Of a stretch of 64,000 bases of DNA, positions 46,001 to 61,000 are shown in pieces. The DNA comes from Symsagittifera roscoffensis. Its lineage: Eukaryota > Xenacoelomorpha > Acoela > Convolutidae. Under the pieces are notes generated by a model. The model was not told the origin of the DNA. It worked only from the letters and a program-made list of their open reading frames with translations, and did no database searches. The DNA is taken from NCBI RefSeq assembly GCF_963678635.1, contig NC_087068.1:2230001-2294000 (forward strand), read 5' to 3'. The position numbers and the translations under genes are program-made. How positions within the stretch are numbered: the first letter of the stretch is position 1; each line of letters starts with the position of its first letter.

Positions 46001-49000
46001 TTTGGCTGATACAATTTGCTACTTAAGGCGATCATGTCACCTAAAATTTGGAATGAGACATGGTTTTCAAAGTATTTATTTATTTTATTACAAATTTCCA
46101 ACTAACAAATTCTTTTTAATTATTTAGTTTTTACAAAAACACTCCCATATAAAAATCATTTTAGAAAAATTATGAAAAAAACTTCTGATCAATAAAGCTT
46201 TTACTCTGATTTGAGCAGTCTTTTTCTGAAAGCAAACTTTTTAATGTCTTATCTGAAATGACTTTTCTATGATATTTTTTGAAATAAATCCGCGATGTAA
46301 CACTACGTGTGAAAAAGGCACCAATACTTCTTTCTCTCTCACTAGGACAACAGAGAGAGTTACAAGCAACAAAGAAAAAAAAATCGCCAACTGACAGTTA
46401 GACAAGAGTAATGAAACTGAAAAAAAACTCTTAGTTTTTCGAAAAACTTACCTTTAAATTTCGAAGAAAAAAATACATGGCCTTAAAACTGTTTGAATTT
46501 TTAGAAGAATTAATGATGGACAGTTTTTTGTTAAAATTAACCCAAATTCGAGAAAATTGGATCAATAAATAAAACTTGTATTGCGCTGGGAAATCTGGTA
46601 AGTAATTTTCATTTTCGAAATTAGAATTCGATCACGTTAATAAAAAAAATCACCAAGACCTATATAAATGTACTCACTACCTACGTTCATTATTCTCAAA
46701 AAATTTTTTTTATCGAATTCGAGCAAGAGAAATCAACAAATAATTTGAACTTAGTTTGCAAAATTGGATTTCAATAAGACAATTTTTTTTTCAAAACTGG
46801 AATTTAAACTAGCTGGTTGTTGACCATGTAGCAGAAAAAGGTTCGAAAAAAGCTCATTTTTGTAACTTAATGTTTAAAAAAAATGAAAATCTTAATAATT
46901 AAAAAACATTTTTTCACCAAACTTTTCAATTTGGTTTCCAAATTTTTGGTTATTATTTTTTGAGCTAGAGGGGGTACTAAACTAAATTGGTCAAACAAAA
47001 AATGCAGAACAGTTAGCTTGGAAATACAACTGTTAGATTGGAGACCGAAATTTGCAACCTGAAAATGAGTCTCTGAAAAATGGAAAAAATCAGACAAGTT
47101 TTTCTCGACTCATATACAACGTTTTCGATTTTTTCACGGAGTCCTAAGCAAAGATGAACAAAGAGGACAAAAATCATATCCTACGCCACATTTTTTCCAT
47201 TCCCTTCTTGAAGTGCTCGTAACAATGAATTTTTAGACTCTTTTAATAATCTAGAGTTTATAATCTTTTATGTATAATTTTGAACCAAATAAGTGTTTCT
47301 AAACAGCTGGACCTGAACTTGGTTTTAATCTCAATTTATTCAATTCACATGGAACTCTTAAATCTTCAATGATTCCTTGACTATACCTTTTTGACGTGGG
47401 TGGGTGTGAGGATGTGCGAGAATCCGAACATCTGGGGGGAGGGCAGAGTCCTCTCCAGTTGACGAAGTTGTCTCCTCTCAAACTCCTCCGAGTGCACAAA
47501 CTAAAAAAACAAGAAGCTTATCATAGTCAAGTTCAATTAATGATTTTACTTGAATCTAGGAAATGCATTTATTTAGAACGCATTTTTCTTTCAATCCCTT
47601 GTTTTGAAGCCAATTCAAGAAAATTTTTCGAATTGATTTCCTCGCAGTACTAAAATAAAATTCCGAAAAGTTACCATTGAAAAAAAGTACAGGCATGTGA
47701 AAATAGAGAAAAATGATAAATTTGCGGAATTAGCGTCAATTGGCTGTAATAATTACAATTGAAAAAAGGACTAAAAACTTACTTCCCACTCTTTGACATA
47801 AGACTGCTCCACTGAACAGGCGATCAATTCGCTCTCCGCCCTCCTACCCCCTCTTCCGCCCCCTCCCCCTCCCCCTGCCCCGCCAGTAGCCGCCGCCCTC
47901 GTTCTCCCCTTCGACTTCATCACTGTGCCTGTCTTCTCACACAACACTTCACTCCCACTTCTTAATTTGATCTCACTCCCCACCATTATTCGACCCCCTC
48001 CCCCACCCCCACCCCCCTCGGGACAAATAGTCCCCTCCTCCCTTGTCCCATCCTCCTCTTCTTGCCCTCCTGCAGCTCCATTAAAGGGGGACAAGTCTAA
48101 GGTGGGTCGGGTATCCAGAAGTACAAATGTGTTCAGCTCTTCCTGTTCGTCCACTGAAACGGCGTTGTTGCCCCCACCCGCCCCCTGATCATCTGCTCCT
48201 TCTCCCCCTCCCCTTCCCTGTTGGCTGCTCTTGGATGGCATCAGACCTTCCTCTGGAATCCATTCCACTAAGAATGCATATACTCGGTCTGCCCTGAAAC
48301 ACATTTTTTGCCCAAATTTTTCCACATTTCAGCGTTTTTTCTTATTTAGTTTTATACCAGGGGCGGATTTTTTTAAATTCGACCAAATTGATTTTCCGAG
48401 CTCTCCTAGAGCACTAAAAAGACGCTGTTTTGGCCAAATTTTCTGCGCCGCAAGCAAATTTTTGAAAAAACGGGTAAAAAAATCCGTTTTTGGGCAGTTT
48501 TTGGAAAATGTTGACAAAAAAACGCGTTTTTTTTGGCGCGCGCTCCCCTCAAAGTTAGTATTTATTGGCGCCGTAGGCGCATTTAGAAAAATTTAAGGGT
48601 CGGTCGAACTTCTTAAATGGATTTGTTAAAAAGTACCAAAGGGGGACCCTTTGGGTCGGCAGGGGGTCGAATACCTAAAGGAAGAGGGAAACGTCCCCCC
48701 TCTAAATCCGCCCCAGTTTTATACCATAAACATACTAGCTGTTTTGATGTCATTTAGCCCATAGAGAAAATATTTAGTTTAAATATGTTTTTTTTTTCAT
48801 TGCAGCGAGCCTCTGCCTAATAAATAGAAAACTACGCCTCAATTTGGTACCAACAAAACAATCTAACTCTCAGCAAAGTTCTCTGCCTTATGAATCAAGA
48901 TGATCCGACGAAAGTGAAATTGACTCACATAAATGAGTAAGGAATCGCGTGGGTATTGTCAATTTAAATTATGGTATGTTCATTTAATGCGTTAGTTAAA

Positions 49001-52000
49001 TAAATAAATGGGAATTCTCAATAATTCAATGAACCGGAAACCATAATTTGCACAGTAAAGAGTGACCTCTATAAAACAGCAGAAACATTAATTTTTAAGT
49101 ATATTTTAATGACCATTTTACAAGGTTTTACTAATGACATTGATTCAAAATTTTAGAGAAAAAATTTAGGCAGTAAACGCCATTGACATAAAAATTTTAA
49201 ATCATTTTATTAGCTAGTGTCGCACATAAATATTTTTTAGTTATAAAACTAACACTAAAGTTACCAGGGAAGAAAGACAATTCTTTCCCAGGATATTAAA
49301 CTACAAGTGAGTGTTTAATCCATTGAATTGATCTGTTGGCTCCTGTAGCTTTTATGTTATCTCCACTTTAATTCAAGCTGACGGTTTACAAAGTTTTTGA
49401 CATAAAAAATTCCATTTGTGACTGGAATGAAAATTATACAAAATATGTTTGAAGTGTTTGTTTCACCTCAGAATACGGACTATGAACTCAAAGTTAAAGT
49501 AGTTTTTGCTACTTTTCAAATCACGTTTCCTTTTCATCTGTAGTTTTATTGATACTACATTTCAACTATTTTACGAGGGTTGAGGAACTCATTTTTGTTT
49601 TGTCCGGAGCTCAATTGCAATCCATAGTGGAGACAAAATTTTGCAGAATTGAGATGTAAGGAACGCAAAAACAATATACTTGAACTTCATTAATTTTTCA
49701 ACGCTGACTTTTTTCTTAATGAAGCTCAATCAATTTGATTAAGCCAAACTTAGTCAGAATATAATAGACCTAAGAAAATTTTTAGATGTCATTACTAGGC
49801 CGAACTATTCTTTGGATAATCACATCGTTTGGTGCGTGTAGACACCTCTGGCATCTAAAGACACGCAGCTAAACATGCTGAAAAGTTTAAGTAAAATTTA
49901 ATTACCAAAATGTTGCATAAATCATGAACACATATTTTGTAACGTAATACTTGTCGGCACATTAATTTTGTCGGGGAATCCGCAACGACCAAATAAAGCG
50001 AGTGGTTGCTGATTCCCTTATTGCAAGCGGATTCTCAAATTGTGATTGGATTCCGCAAACATCCTCAACTAGGGATGAACTCAATTAAGAGTTACCCAAC
50101 AATTTGATTAATAACTTTTACCTTTGAGTTAAATGATTGTTTCAGCATTCGAGAAAATTTTGGTTACGTTTCTGATAAAATTTTATTCTAATTGTTAATT
50201 GCTACCAGGCATTAGACAAATACGCGGCGCGTAAAATGACCTCATTAAATTCCGCGTAAAACGGAATCAAACAGCGCGTAATCTGTGATTTTCCGCGTTA
50301 AACCAGCGCATCCTATTGGCTAATTCTGAACGGTGACCGATCGTTTAGCAGATCAACCTTTTAGCATAAAAGGTAAAAAAAATAAGTCTTTTAGCAGACC
50401 AACGTAATAAAGTGATGGACGATTAATTGACAGACTGAAAAAGGTGCTCAGTCTTGGGCCAAGCTTCCCTAATTATGTCAATTATTTCACAATTTGTCAA
50501 CAAAACTATCAACTTCAAAAACACAACAGTCTAAAATTGCGGCAAAACAAAGAGTTACGCGCACAATAACACTCGTGTTGAAATGAAGCGCAGCGGATCA
50601 AACGGTCGCTAATCGCCAATGCTGCGTCTGAAGTTAGTTATCACACTTTATAATTGTTCTGAGTCTGCTAAAAAACCGGTCTGCTGAAATCCCTAGACCC
50701 ATTCTGAACAATATTTTGATTTTTGCCAATTTATTTTATGTGGTACAGTTTTTTGTTAAGTTATTATAAAAATCTTGTGTTTCCGGCAATATGTCATTAT
50801 CTGACTCTACCTTTCTATATCAAGCGATAAAGACAGCCCTTCCGGATCAGGAACATACACGCATCAGCCTAAAGAAGCATGTTTCAAAGTTAAGAAAGCC
50901 GCATATATCGAGTACTTCTGCTAGGGTTACGTAGCAGTATTTAGACAGCCGCCTAATCAGACACATCAAAATTTAGACAAATACTGTTTTAACCAATCAG
51001 AATCGAGACAAGGAAAAAATTATTAAATAAATTTTAATTTTTTTGGATTACTTATGTCTTATCTCGGTTCCGATTGTTTCATACAGTATTTGTCTAAATA
51101 CTGACGAGTATGAATACGCGGTTGTCTAAATACAGAGCGCACTCCTTCTGCTAAAGAGCCGGCCGCAAGGACAGGCAACGAGTGTTTTTGTGCGGAAAAC
51201 AACCTTTTATTTTGTCGTTAATGCAACAAGCGTGTTGATTTTTCTCGGCGGAGTCTACTGAACCGAACCGTCACAAGGTTCTGTAAAAGACCTAGAAAAC
51301 TTATAAAAGAACCAAAAAGATGGAATGTCTCAGAAAACGATTGCCACAACGCTTCTAGTTCCAAACACTGCAAGATTGGAAAAAGTGGCTCTTGTTACCT
51401 TCCCGAGAAAGTCATTCAAAAACCATGTAGAATCAGGAGACCCTATTCAAACAGGGTCTGGGTTACCGCCTTACTTAAGAGACTGCGTCAAAGTTGATGA
51501 AGATAAACTAGAAAAACATCTTAAAAAACCTTCTCTCAAAATCATCTAAAATCACGTAGTACAACAAACTGCTGACGGAAGACCGACGCAGAATGGACAC
51601 CCAAATGCTCGAAGAATTGCTGCTTTTTTCTGTGAATAGCAATAAAGTTTGCGGAAATTCCGTTTTTTTTTTCTGCGTAATTTAGCGCATAAAGGCAAAA
51701 TTTCCGGGTAATCAGCGCGTAAAAAGAAAAAAAAACCGCATCCCGCATCGCGTAATTTGCTAAAAATCTCCAAGCATTCATCTAATAACTGATTGTTACT
51801 ATTATTCTACTTCCTGATCGCAATCTATTATAAAAACTTGCTGTCTTTTTTTATCCTAATTGCTGATGATAAATAACTAAATAAATCTCGGAAAGGTCTC
51901 CTTATTCTCTTCTTACCCTCACGTAACTCGGAACAGCTCAATCCGCTTATTATTTGCAGAGTTTTTTGAAAATTTGCCAGTTGTGCGACAGGAAAAATCA

Positions 52001-55000
52001 CTATGCATGAATTAGGCTTTTTATGGATTCCACAATTTGTGTCGAGTTTCACAAGTATTGCTGATTTGGAGCAATTTGTTACTAGGTTCCACCTTTTGAA
52101 AAATATCAACAAAAAATAACTTTGTTGCGGGTTCCACGACAAAGCGAATATCGGTCGTTTGCAAAACTCGTATTTAGATCTTTCTAAACACTGCTTTGCC
52201 TCATAATGTATGTTGATTTTTTTATTAACATTTATAAGAAAAAAAATAGCCAACTGAACCTTTGAAAAGAGTAATACAGCAGGGAAACAGAAAAAAACTG
52301 AAATCATGGACCCTAAAATTTTTTTTTAATTTTAGGACAATTTTATGCTACACTTTTTTTTGATAAAACCTAATCAATTTGACAAAACTAGATCATTAGA
52401 TATTGTTTTGATTCCGGTGAAAATTTTGAAAATGAAATCAACTTTTGAAACTAGAAGGCTTCTACGTTTTTTTGCGCCATTTCCGCGTTTCTATTCGAAG
52501 ATCGCATTTTACCTAGTTTTTTGCAGTTGAATTTGAATTGAACTCAAAATGTGCAAGTATACCTATGTGCTGCATTCATAAGTGCATTAAAAGGTATGAA
52601 TGCACATTTGTAGTACTTAGTTTTTTATGACTTTTCCTGAAGCCAAAAAACAAAAAGAAACAAAAAAGTAACCAAGACCTATGTACAAGTCTTCAATACG
52701 TTCATTACTCTTAAACACGGAAAACTTGTTCATCCACCTAATAACTTGAAAAGACGTTAATTAAAATTAACTTCTCAAATTTTTGTCTAGAAAATTCGAC
52801 ATTTTCAGGAATTGAGAATTGTGAATTTTTTTCTGATGTTCCGATCAAAAAATGAGAGGAGATTTGCATTAGTGATTTTTCCACGAGACCTTATTTGCGC
52901 ATTCTAACGTTACACATTGTTGAAGAAAATATATACAAAAAAGAGATGTTTCCAGTGTCGTCAAAAACATTTTCAGTGTAGAGCAGTTTTTTATTGACAG
53001 TCAATTGTTTCTCAGTTCAAGTTTCGCACAATATCGAATTATTTAGCCCTTAACATTTTTTGTGACAAAACTTTTTAACCCAGTTTTATTTAAGGTAACT
53101 TTTCTTGCAAAAACGTTGTACACTTTCTAAATCAGTAGAAAGAAGGTGGGTGATTGATGCCTACTGTTTAGTATTGGCCCCATTTAGAAGTAGGTTATCC
53201 CGGATGGTGGACACACGTTGCCTATGACGCTCACTCCTCCGGCTTCTCCTGCTGGACCAAAAGGGGGCTGTTTGATCCCCTAGCCACCTGCACATTCTTC
53301 TGCAAAGACTGCAGAGACCGCAAAGTCCGCAAAAAGCAGCTAATCTCCAAACTTGATCTGTGTCATTAATAACAGTAGAAACTGTAGATGACGCTTGTGA
53401 TTTCAGAGGCCAACTTTGCTCATCATCGGCGTCAAAATGGTCCGCATATTCTTTTTTACTTCCTGATTTGGACCCCCTAAGTGCTTTTCCACGGGGGGAT
53501 TTAGGAGACAACGAAGTCGAGGAGCTGCTCGACTGATTTTCAGTTCCTAATTGAACAAGCTGAAGCCTTCGGTCAAGGCTGTTGTTCAGACTATTGTTCG
53601 GGTTGTTTTGATCACTCGGGTTATTAATCAGCAACAGGTGTTCACGGTGTGCCGATTCGGTCACATATTGATAACTGCAGCACTCATTTTGCGTATCTTT
53701 CGGAACCCCGTCTGAGTCATCGCGAGGACCTTCATTGAGATCCTTAGACATGCTTGTTTGTTTGTTAGACTTTTTCAATAACTTTGCCCAAAAATACAGG
53801 AAAACAAACAAGAAATAAGAAATTTTGCAACTAAGATGGATTAATTAGCCCAAACGCTTACTGAGAAAAACTATCGCGCCAATAAGAGTCACAAATATAC
53901 GGAAAATCTAGGGTATGCAAATTGCTTTTTGGAAAGTATACAAGACTTTTGAGAATTATGCTGAAACTTTAAGAAGCTGCAATAACAACAGTATAACCAC
54001 AAAAGGGACTTTCACAGTGAAAGACGAAAGAATCATAGTTAAAGTTCAAGTTTTCGTCAGTTGATCAATGTAATAAGAATGGTCAAAGGCCCCATGGTGT
54101 AAAACAAACAATTTGTTTGTTGCAAGAATAAGGTGTGATTCTTCATCTTTGGGTAGCACTATAGTATGGTGCAAAATTTTGATGCAGAGTCTACAAATAA
54201 GAGAACCAATGTTCAAAAACTCAAATATTGCTGAACCTTACGGAACCGAAAGGGCAAATATCAGAGCTAGGGTTTCAATGGCCATATTTTTTATTTTAAA
54301 AACCTAGTGATTGATGCAAAATTTTATAGATTCAAAGCTTTACATTATCTTTGCTTTCGACTTTTTTACAAAACTTATCAGGTTATTTTTGCATAAACTT
54401 TTATAAACTTTATAGCTATTGACTATTACAATAATTTGGCATCTAAAGTGGTAAAGTTTCAGAACTATTTCTACAGTAAGCAAAGTGAACCACAACAAAC
54501 GAAAATGGTAAAACTTCTTTTGAGCTCAGCCAAATTTGAACTTATTTCACTAAAGACTTTAAGAAAAGAACTTTTTGTTAAGTGGCGAAACATAATCGGA
54601 CTATTTTGCACGCCAGAAATGTCAATCGGTGCCACAAATACACTACGATGAGCAAATACAGTGACCAGTATGAAAAAATGAGCTGCGTTTTTGCTGCTGT
54701 TTTTAGTTCGGTATGAGTAATTTACTTGGTCTTGTTTCATATTCCATTGTCATTTCTTTTGTAAATGTCACATCTGGCAAACTCATAAAAGACTCAATTC
54801 TAAAGAAGGTCAAGATCGTTTAAATCAACAGAAAAAAATTCAGGAATAAAACTTACGAAATAAGGAAGCTCGTTTTCAAAAAAAGTATGACCCTTTGAGA
54901 AAAAAGCTATTTGAGAGCTTAAGCTTTTTTCAGTTGGACGGTCAAAATTTTTCATAAATAACATTTAAGATATGAAAATAACGGTATTTCAGAAAAAAAT

Positions 55001-58000
55001 GTGCTTTCACTTAATCAAACAACCGACCAATTGTGGTTCATAAAATCAAGAGTCTTTTGAAATAGATCAATCACACATTGAATTTCTATTTATGCAAGAT
55101 ATGTGCAACAACATTGGAGCTGTTTATTTAAAAAATCTGTTTAATTTACTTTATTTGAATAGTTGTTACATGAAACAGAGTTGTGAATCGACGCAATTTA
55201 GTTGCTGCAAAATGATATTTTCATCAAAGTAACTTGGCTGAAAAATTTTTTGCTCAACAAGTATTCACAATAAGAGAATCATTTCGTTTTACAAGCATGA
55301 TGAGCCCAAACCGAGAAAAAAAAGATCAGTTTAAAATAACACCCTTCAAGCAGTTAAAAAGGGGAAGAGGCCGATTTGCTTCTAGTTGGAATTTTTAGTT
55401 AGCCCAAGATCGAGGTACTCTACACTCAGAGCAAACGAGTTTAATCCAAATTAAGTCCAAACTTTGAATCCAATCATTTTTAACCCAAAATAAACATTGG
55501 GATCGATGAACTTAACTTGGTCGATTTAAGGTAAGACCCAGCTCTAAATTCATTCGAAAAAACTATCACAAAAATTGTAAACTTACCAATCGAGTGGTAT
55601 TTTGAACCAGTACTTCTCATCAAGCTCCACATCCACACGTTTTTCCTTGACACTGCCGTTGTTATTACTATCACTATTATTAACAGTTTTGTTGTTGTTA
55701 TTGTTGTTGTTGTTGTTATTATTATTATTGTTTCTGGTCGGATTTCGTGGATGAGTGCTGATTTTGAGGAAGATCGAAATTTGAACATTGTCAGAGGGAC
55801 CCCCACTTGACTCGTCATCATTGGCTGCGTCTAAAAAATTGGATCAGAATCATCACCTAGCCTCCATGGGAAACTTAACCAAGCTTTTGTGAACTCGTTT
55901 TAGATGACATTTTGATATGGGAATTTAGTAAATTTTGATGAGAATATTCCAAGTGATTCTAATTGTATAAATGACGACAAATAGAACAAAATGAAAAGAA
56001 TTTGTTGAGGTTTCACATATGGTCAATAGCGTGCCGAGGATGGGGGGGTGACTCTCCCCCCTTCAATTCTTGAGCACAGTTTTTTAACCAAAGGAATCCC
56101 TTTGGGTACATTTTTACTATATATATTTTGTGACAACCAAGTCCAATTTTTTTTCAAAAGCGCTTTATAATGAGCGGTCGAAGAAAAAGTCTGGCGGTAA
56201 TTGGCGCGTTAGCGATCTCGCGCGAGACGCGCATCAATCGCTACGCCAACTCGGTTAACATATCGTTTGAGAATTTAAGCATATGAATAAATTTTATCAA
56301 AAAAAGTGGTGCCTGCCAAAAAATAAAAGAATCTAAGGAGACCGTGATTTTCATAGTAGAGACTGCAGTAAAAGATCAGCTGCCAAGTTTTCCAGGAATT
56401 GAAAAATAAAAATAAATATTGACAAGAATGTCACAGTAAGCACTCAATCCCTGTTCTGCATCTTAGAAAACTTAAATTCGTAAATAGCAAAAAAGAGGAG
56501 CGCCGGCGAAAACATTTAGGAGGCTAAAATTTACTTGTATTCAGTTGATTAAAAAGTATTTTAAAAAACCCAAAGTATTTACTTGATTTACGAACAAACC
56601 GAAAGCAGACATTTTTCACGTATAAAACATAAGTGATGCTTTTATTAGTTTTTTACCATCATCTACTCTGAAAGACTAGTGCAGAGCAACCAGAATATAA
56701 AAAAATCAAGAATTTTCAAATTGGTTTAAAATTCATAAACACTGTTAGTTAAACATGAGAAGCAACTCAGGTCTAGGTGGAATTCTTTCAATTTAATTTT
56801 TGATAGCCTTAAAAAAACCCGCATCAAGTCAAGTCTGTATCAAGTCTTTTAACTGTGAATCGGATTCCAAAAGGAAAAAATTATCCCACAGGCGAGAAAG
56901 TTTCAAGTGAATTCGGCTTGCATTTGAGGCAACGATTTGTTTAAACAGATCAAGCGAAAAAATTGATATATGATAAACTCACTGAATGTTTTAGAAAATA
57001 ACTGAATGTTTTAGAAAATTCGAAAAAAAAACATTATAAAAAAACCTTGAAACAAATTAATTTTGAAATATGGACACTGTCACTAGTCAATGATATAATG
57101 GAAACAAAAAAAACATAATTTTTTTTCGGATTAATTTTCAATTATTGAGTTTCATGGGAAAAAAAATTTTCTGAAAACTTTTTGAATTTCAAAATTCATA
57201 AATTTAAAAGTTTTTTGATTAAGCTAAGCCAATTTGGAGAAAAATAGATCAATGATGCGAGCTTTTAGACTAGTTAGAAAAACCGCAGCTCGTTTTCATT
57301 TTTCAAAGTCTTTTTGTTTTTTCATATTTTAAACGAGTGGCCCATTTAATTTATTCAGACAATCCAGTAACTCTTAAAAATTTTTAACAAGAGCTTTTTA
57401 CTATGAAAAACTCAATAGCGAAGTAATAATTTGTGAAAAAAAGGCAAAAATCATTTTTTTTCTCTAAAATTTGTAATCAAACAAATAAACATTTTCTGAC
57501 AATTCAAGAAGAAGCTCAATTCAACTTTTTTTTGAGTTACAGGAAAACAAAAACTTAAAGTTTAAAAACGGCCCATTAAAAAAATAGATAACAAAAATTC
57601 AAACATAGCCAACAGACAGACTGTTGAAAAAGAGTCAATGAACGCAGGTAAAAAGAAACAAAATACTGATTTGTTGTTTGAAATCTCCACTTTTGAAGTT
57701 CAAAAAAACTATAATAACATATCGAATTTCTAGAGCAAGTTATGATTGGCACTTTTTTGATAAAAGAATTTCTAGAGCAAGTTATGATTGGCACTTTTTT
57801 GATAAAAGTAAACTAATTTGAAAAAAATGGATCAATGAATAAAATTTTTATTTCGCTGGCAAATCTGAAAATTAAGTTCTAGTTTTGAAACTAGAAGTCG
57901 CTCTCGTTTTAAGAAACTTTTACACTTTCGCTGTTCGATAGTGGAGTTTGTCTTTTTTAAGCAAAAAATGTAGTGAAATTAAAAAGAAATCAAAAGTCAA

Positions 58001-61000
58001 ATCACTAAAAAAATAATTAGAGCCTGAAGAAAATTTAAGACTTCTTCTGAAAAAAAAAGAAACAAAAAATATCATTGCAACCAATATAAAAGTCTGAACT
58101 ACCTGCATCGCCTTTTTAGAAAAATTACAGCTACAAAATTTCCAGCATTGAAAAAGTTGAAAACGCCAGACATTTGTCATCGCAAGTCTAAGCGTTACCT
58201 TAAGGCAAAACTAGCATCTTAAGTTTGATCAACTTAGAAAGAAAGCAAAAAAAATTGTAAGCAAGATGATCAGCGGCAAAAAGTCTAGTTCCCGATTGCA
58301 ATGCCTATTTTGTTAGGCAAAAAATAGCCCGAAAATTAAGTTTTTTGGTTCTTTCTGCGCAAAAATTCACCAGTGGCACACAGTTCTGGATCTGAAACGT
58401 TTAATGAGTGCCTTTCAGATCCAGATAATTATTTTAGTCTAATTAGCTTGACTGCGTTTTTCTACAAATTGATTCAAAAGGTTTAAAAACGAAAATTAAA
58501 TTGGTCAATTTGGAGTTAAAAGTGACGTTAAAAGGGACCAAAAACTCCACCAATGAAAACAGCAATTTAATGATATGTTTAGTGAGAAATCAGTTGATTG
58601 AAATCAAGCGATACCAATTAGTTCACAATCCTAAGCCTTTTACTCATTCGACCCAAATTTGCAAACTCGAACTATAAAAGTGGCTCCATTCAAGTAGCGA
58701 TGAACATGATACGACCCTGGTTCGATATAATTCAAGAAGTTACCAAGTTATAAATATCAGCTCGAGTTTAATTATCATCACAGTGATGTAAATATTAATT
58801 TGGGCCGAACAAGTACAAAAAGAGTTCAGCTGGTTAGTGGAGATATCAACCCACCCCATGGTCCCCAAAAGGACTGTACTACATACGATAACCAGGAGTC
58901 CCCCTGCTCCCCCTGAACTGATGAGTCATCTTTTGAGGGAGCAGTACGAGACAAAAGGCCGCCGAAGGTGGGATCTAAAAAGTTATACACTTAGATCTCC
59001 TTCTTATAAAAGTAAGGGGTTTGTTCTAAGATTGTCAAATCGACTGTAAGATTGTCAAATCGATTGTCAAAATTATATCTGGCTTAATATTGGTTTCAAT
59101 AGTGTTAGATCACAATTTGCAGAACCAGTATCATGTCTGTCTCAAAAATCTTGAACAATTTTTTTGGGTCAATAGTCGAAAAATGGTCGCAGAAAACTGT
59201 CAATAACTTCTTTCAATCTAATTGACAGTAAGAGTGTAAAATGTTCGTGGTTCTTCAAAACAACAATGTCGGTTTTTTTACCGTAATTGGAAACTCCGAA
59301 GAAATTGGCAAGAGATTTTTGAGCACTGGCTGCATTTTTCCCAGGGGACCCCGTAGAATCAGCCACTATTTCACCTCTGTCGACCAGTTTCTCAGTCGGT
59401 GAAGTCGGCTGAGAGCAACTGTCTCTGTTTTCATCTTGTGACATATTCTTCCCCAGGCAAGAAAAGAGGGCGGCGCCCGAAATGCGACGCATAGGTATGA
59501 TCAACTCCTCTACCGGAGGTCGCCAGGGTTCACTGTCGTCCTTTTGTGGCGTCGAATTATCGGACTTCGGCTTTGCGCACTCGAACATGAGTGCATTTGG
59601 AGATATAAGAAGGGTCCCTTTCTCGATGGCCTATTAAATTAAAACGATATATCATTGATTTCTCAATTTAAACCATAAAAAATAGTTAGTTAAAAAGGAG
59701 TGCCCGATAGTGCGCAAACAAAACAGAAAGTTCCGACCACATTTATTCCGACCACAGAAAGTTCCTTTTTTACCCGGAATATATCCATTCGAGATTATCT
59801 GTCAAGCTCACTACTGATGACGCTGAAAACCTTCCTATAGGGATTCGAACCCCTGGCCACCAAAAGAGTCCTCAAAATTATTCAAAGGGACTTCTAAGTT
59901 ATTCTATGGCACCAACATATTTGAGTGGTGTGTCGAAAAAACGCAATTTTTTGTTCAAATTTTGCAAAAAGTGCTTAAAACCGTCTCTAATGTTTGCAAG
60001 GTTTTTTTCAAAAATTTGATTCAGCGCAGAAAAGTTTGAATGAATAGCCTCCTTTTAGGGATTTCTAAGAATTCAAAAAATCATTTTGCTAGAATTAAGA
60101 AAATAACGACAAAGTTTTTGAAAATTATATATATTTTTTGAAAATCCCTCGATCTAGAAAATCCTAGATCCGCCCCGGGATTCGACCTCATGATCGCTCA
60201 AAGAATCCCAAATTAATTTAAAAAATTATGGCATCTCTTTTGGTTGACTAACCCTAAAACTGTTCACAAGAGCCTTGGGTCCCCTTGTTAGCCCGATTCG
60301 AGAAGATTCAACTTTTAATTAAATGCCTTTTTTGCCATTTTTTTGAAACAAAAAAAATAGTTTTTGGTAAATGTAAACAATTTGTTTTTGGTAAAGGTAA
60401 CAATTTGTTTTCGGAAATCCTCGCACTCGAGAAAACGCTAGTTTTTGGTCTAAATTCAATAAAAAAAGAAACACGAGTGGGAAATCATCAATTGCGGAAA
60501 ATTCAGAAAGAAAACAGCAGGAAAAAATGAAGAATTCAACAACTTCGTACCTGATGTTCCGCCAAAAACAAAGTGACGTCAGTCTTCAGAAACTTCTGCA
60601 CACACTCTTCGTTCAGTCGCAGGCTCTCGGCGCGACTCAGAACACCTCTCGGCCTTGCCCCTCGACGATTCCCCGATTGCTGAGCCGCCTGTTTCCGTCT
60701 GAACCCAGGTACCGCCCACCCTTCGCCCGAGAAGATTCCGCCAACTGATGATGACGAGGATGATCCGGGGGAGGATCCTTTGGTCCCTATGTCGTCGTCC
60801 ACTGATGAATTGTGCCGATCTACTCGGCTTGTCCCATTCTAAACAGGAAAAACTCTATGTTTTTTTTGAAAAAATCAATGAAAAAATCAATAAAAGAAAA
60901 TAAATATGAAATATCAACAACAAGATTTAAGTTTAGGAATTCTCAAATTACAGTCTTGAATTGAAATTAAACTGAAACAGTGTCTGTTAAAAATCGATTT

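Noticed and set aside
47925-48188. Plus-strand Pro/Ser-rich frame
   Set aside because: Complement of the poly-Gly-coding OXR1 exon.
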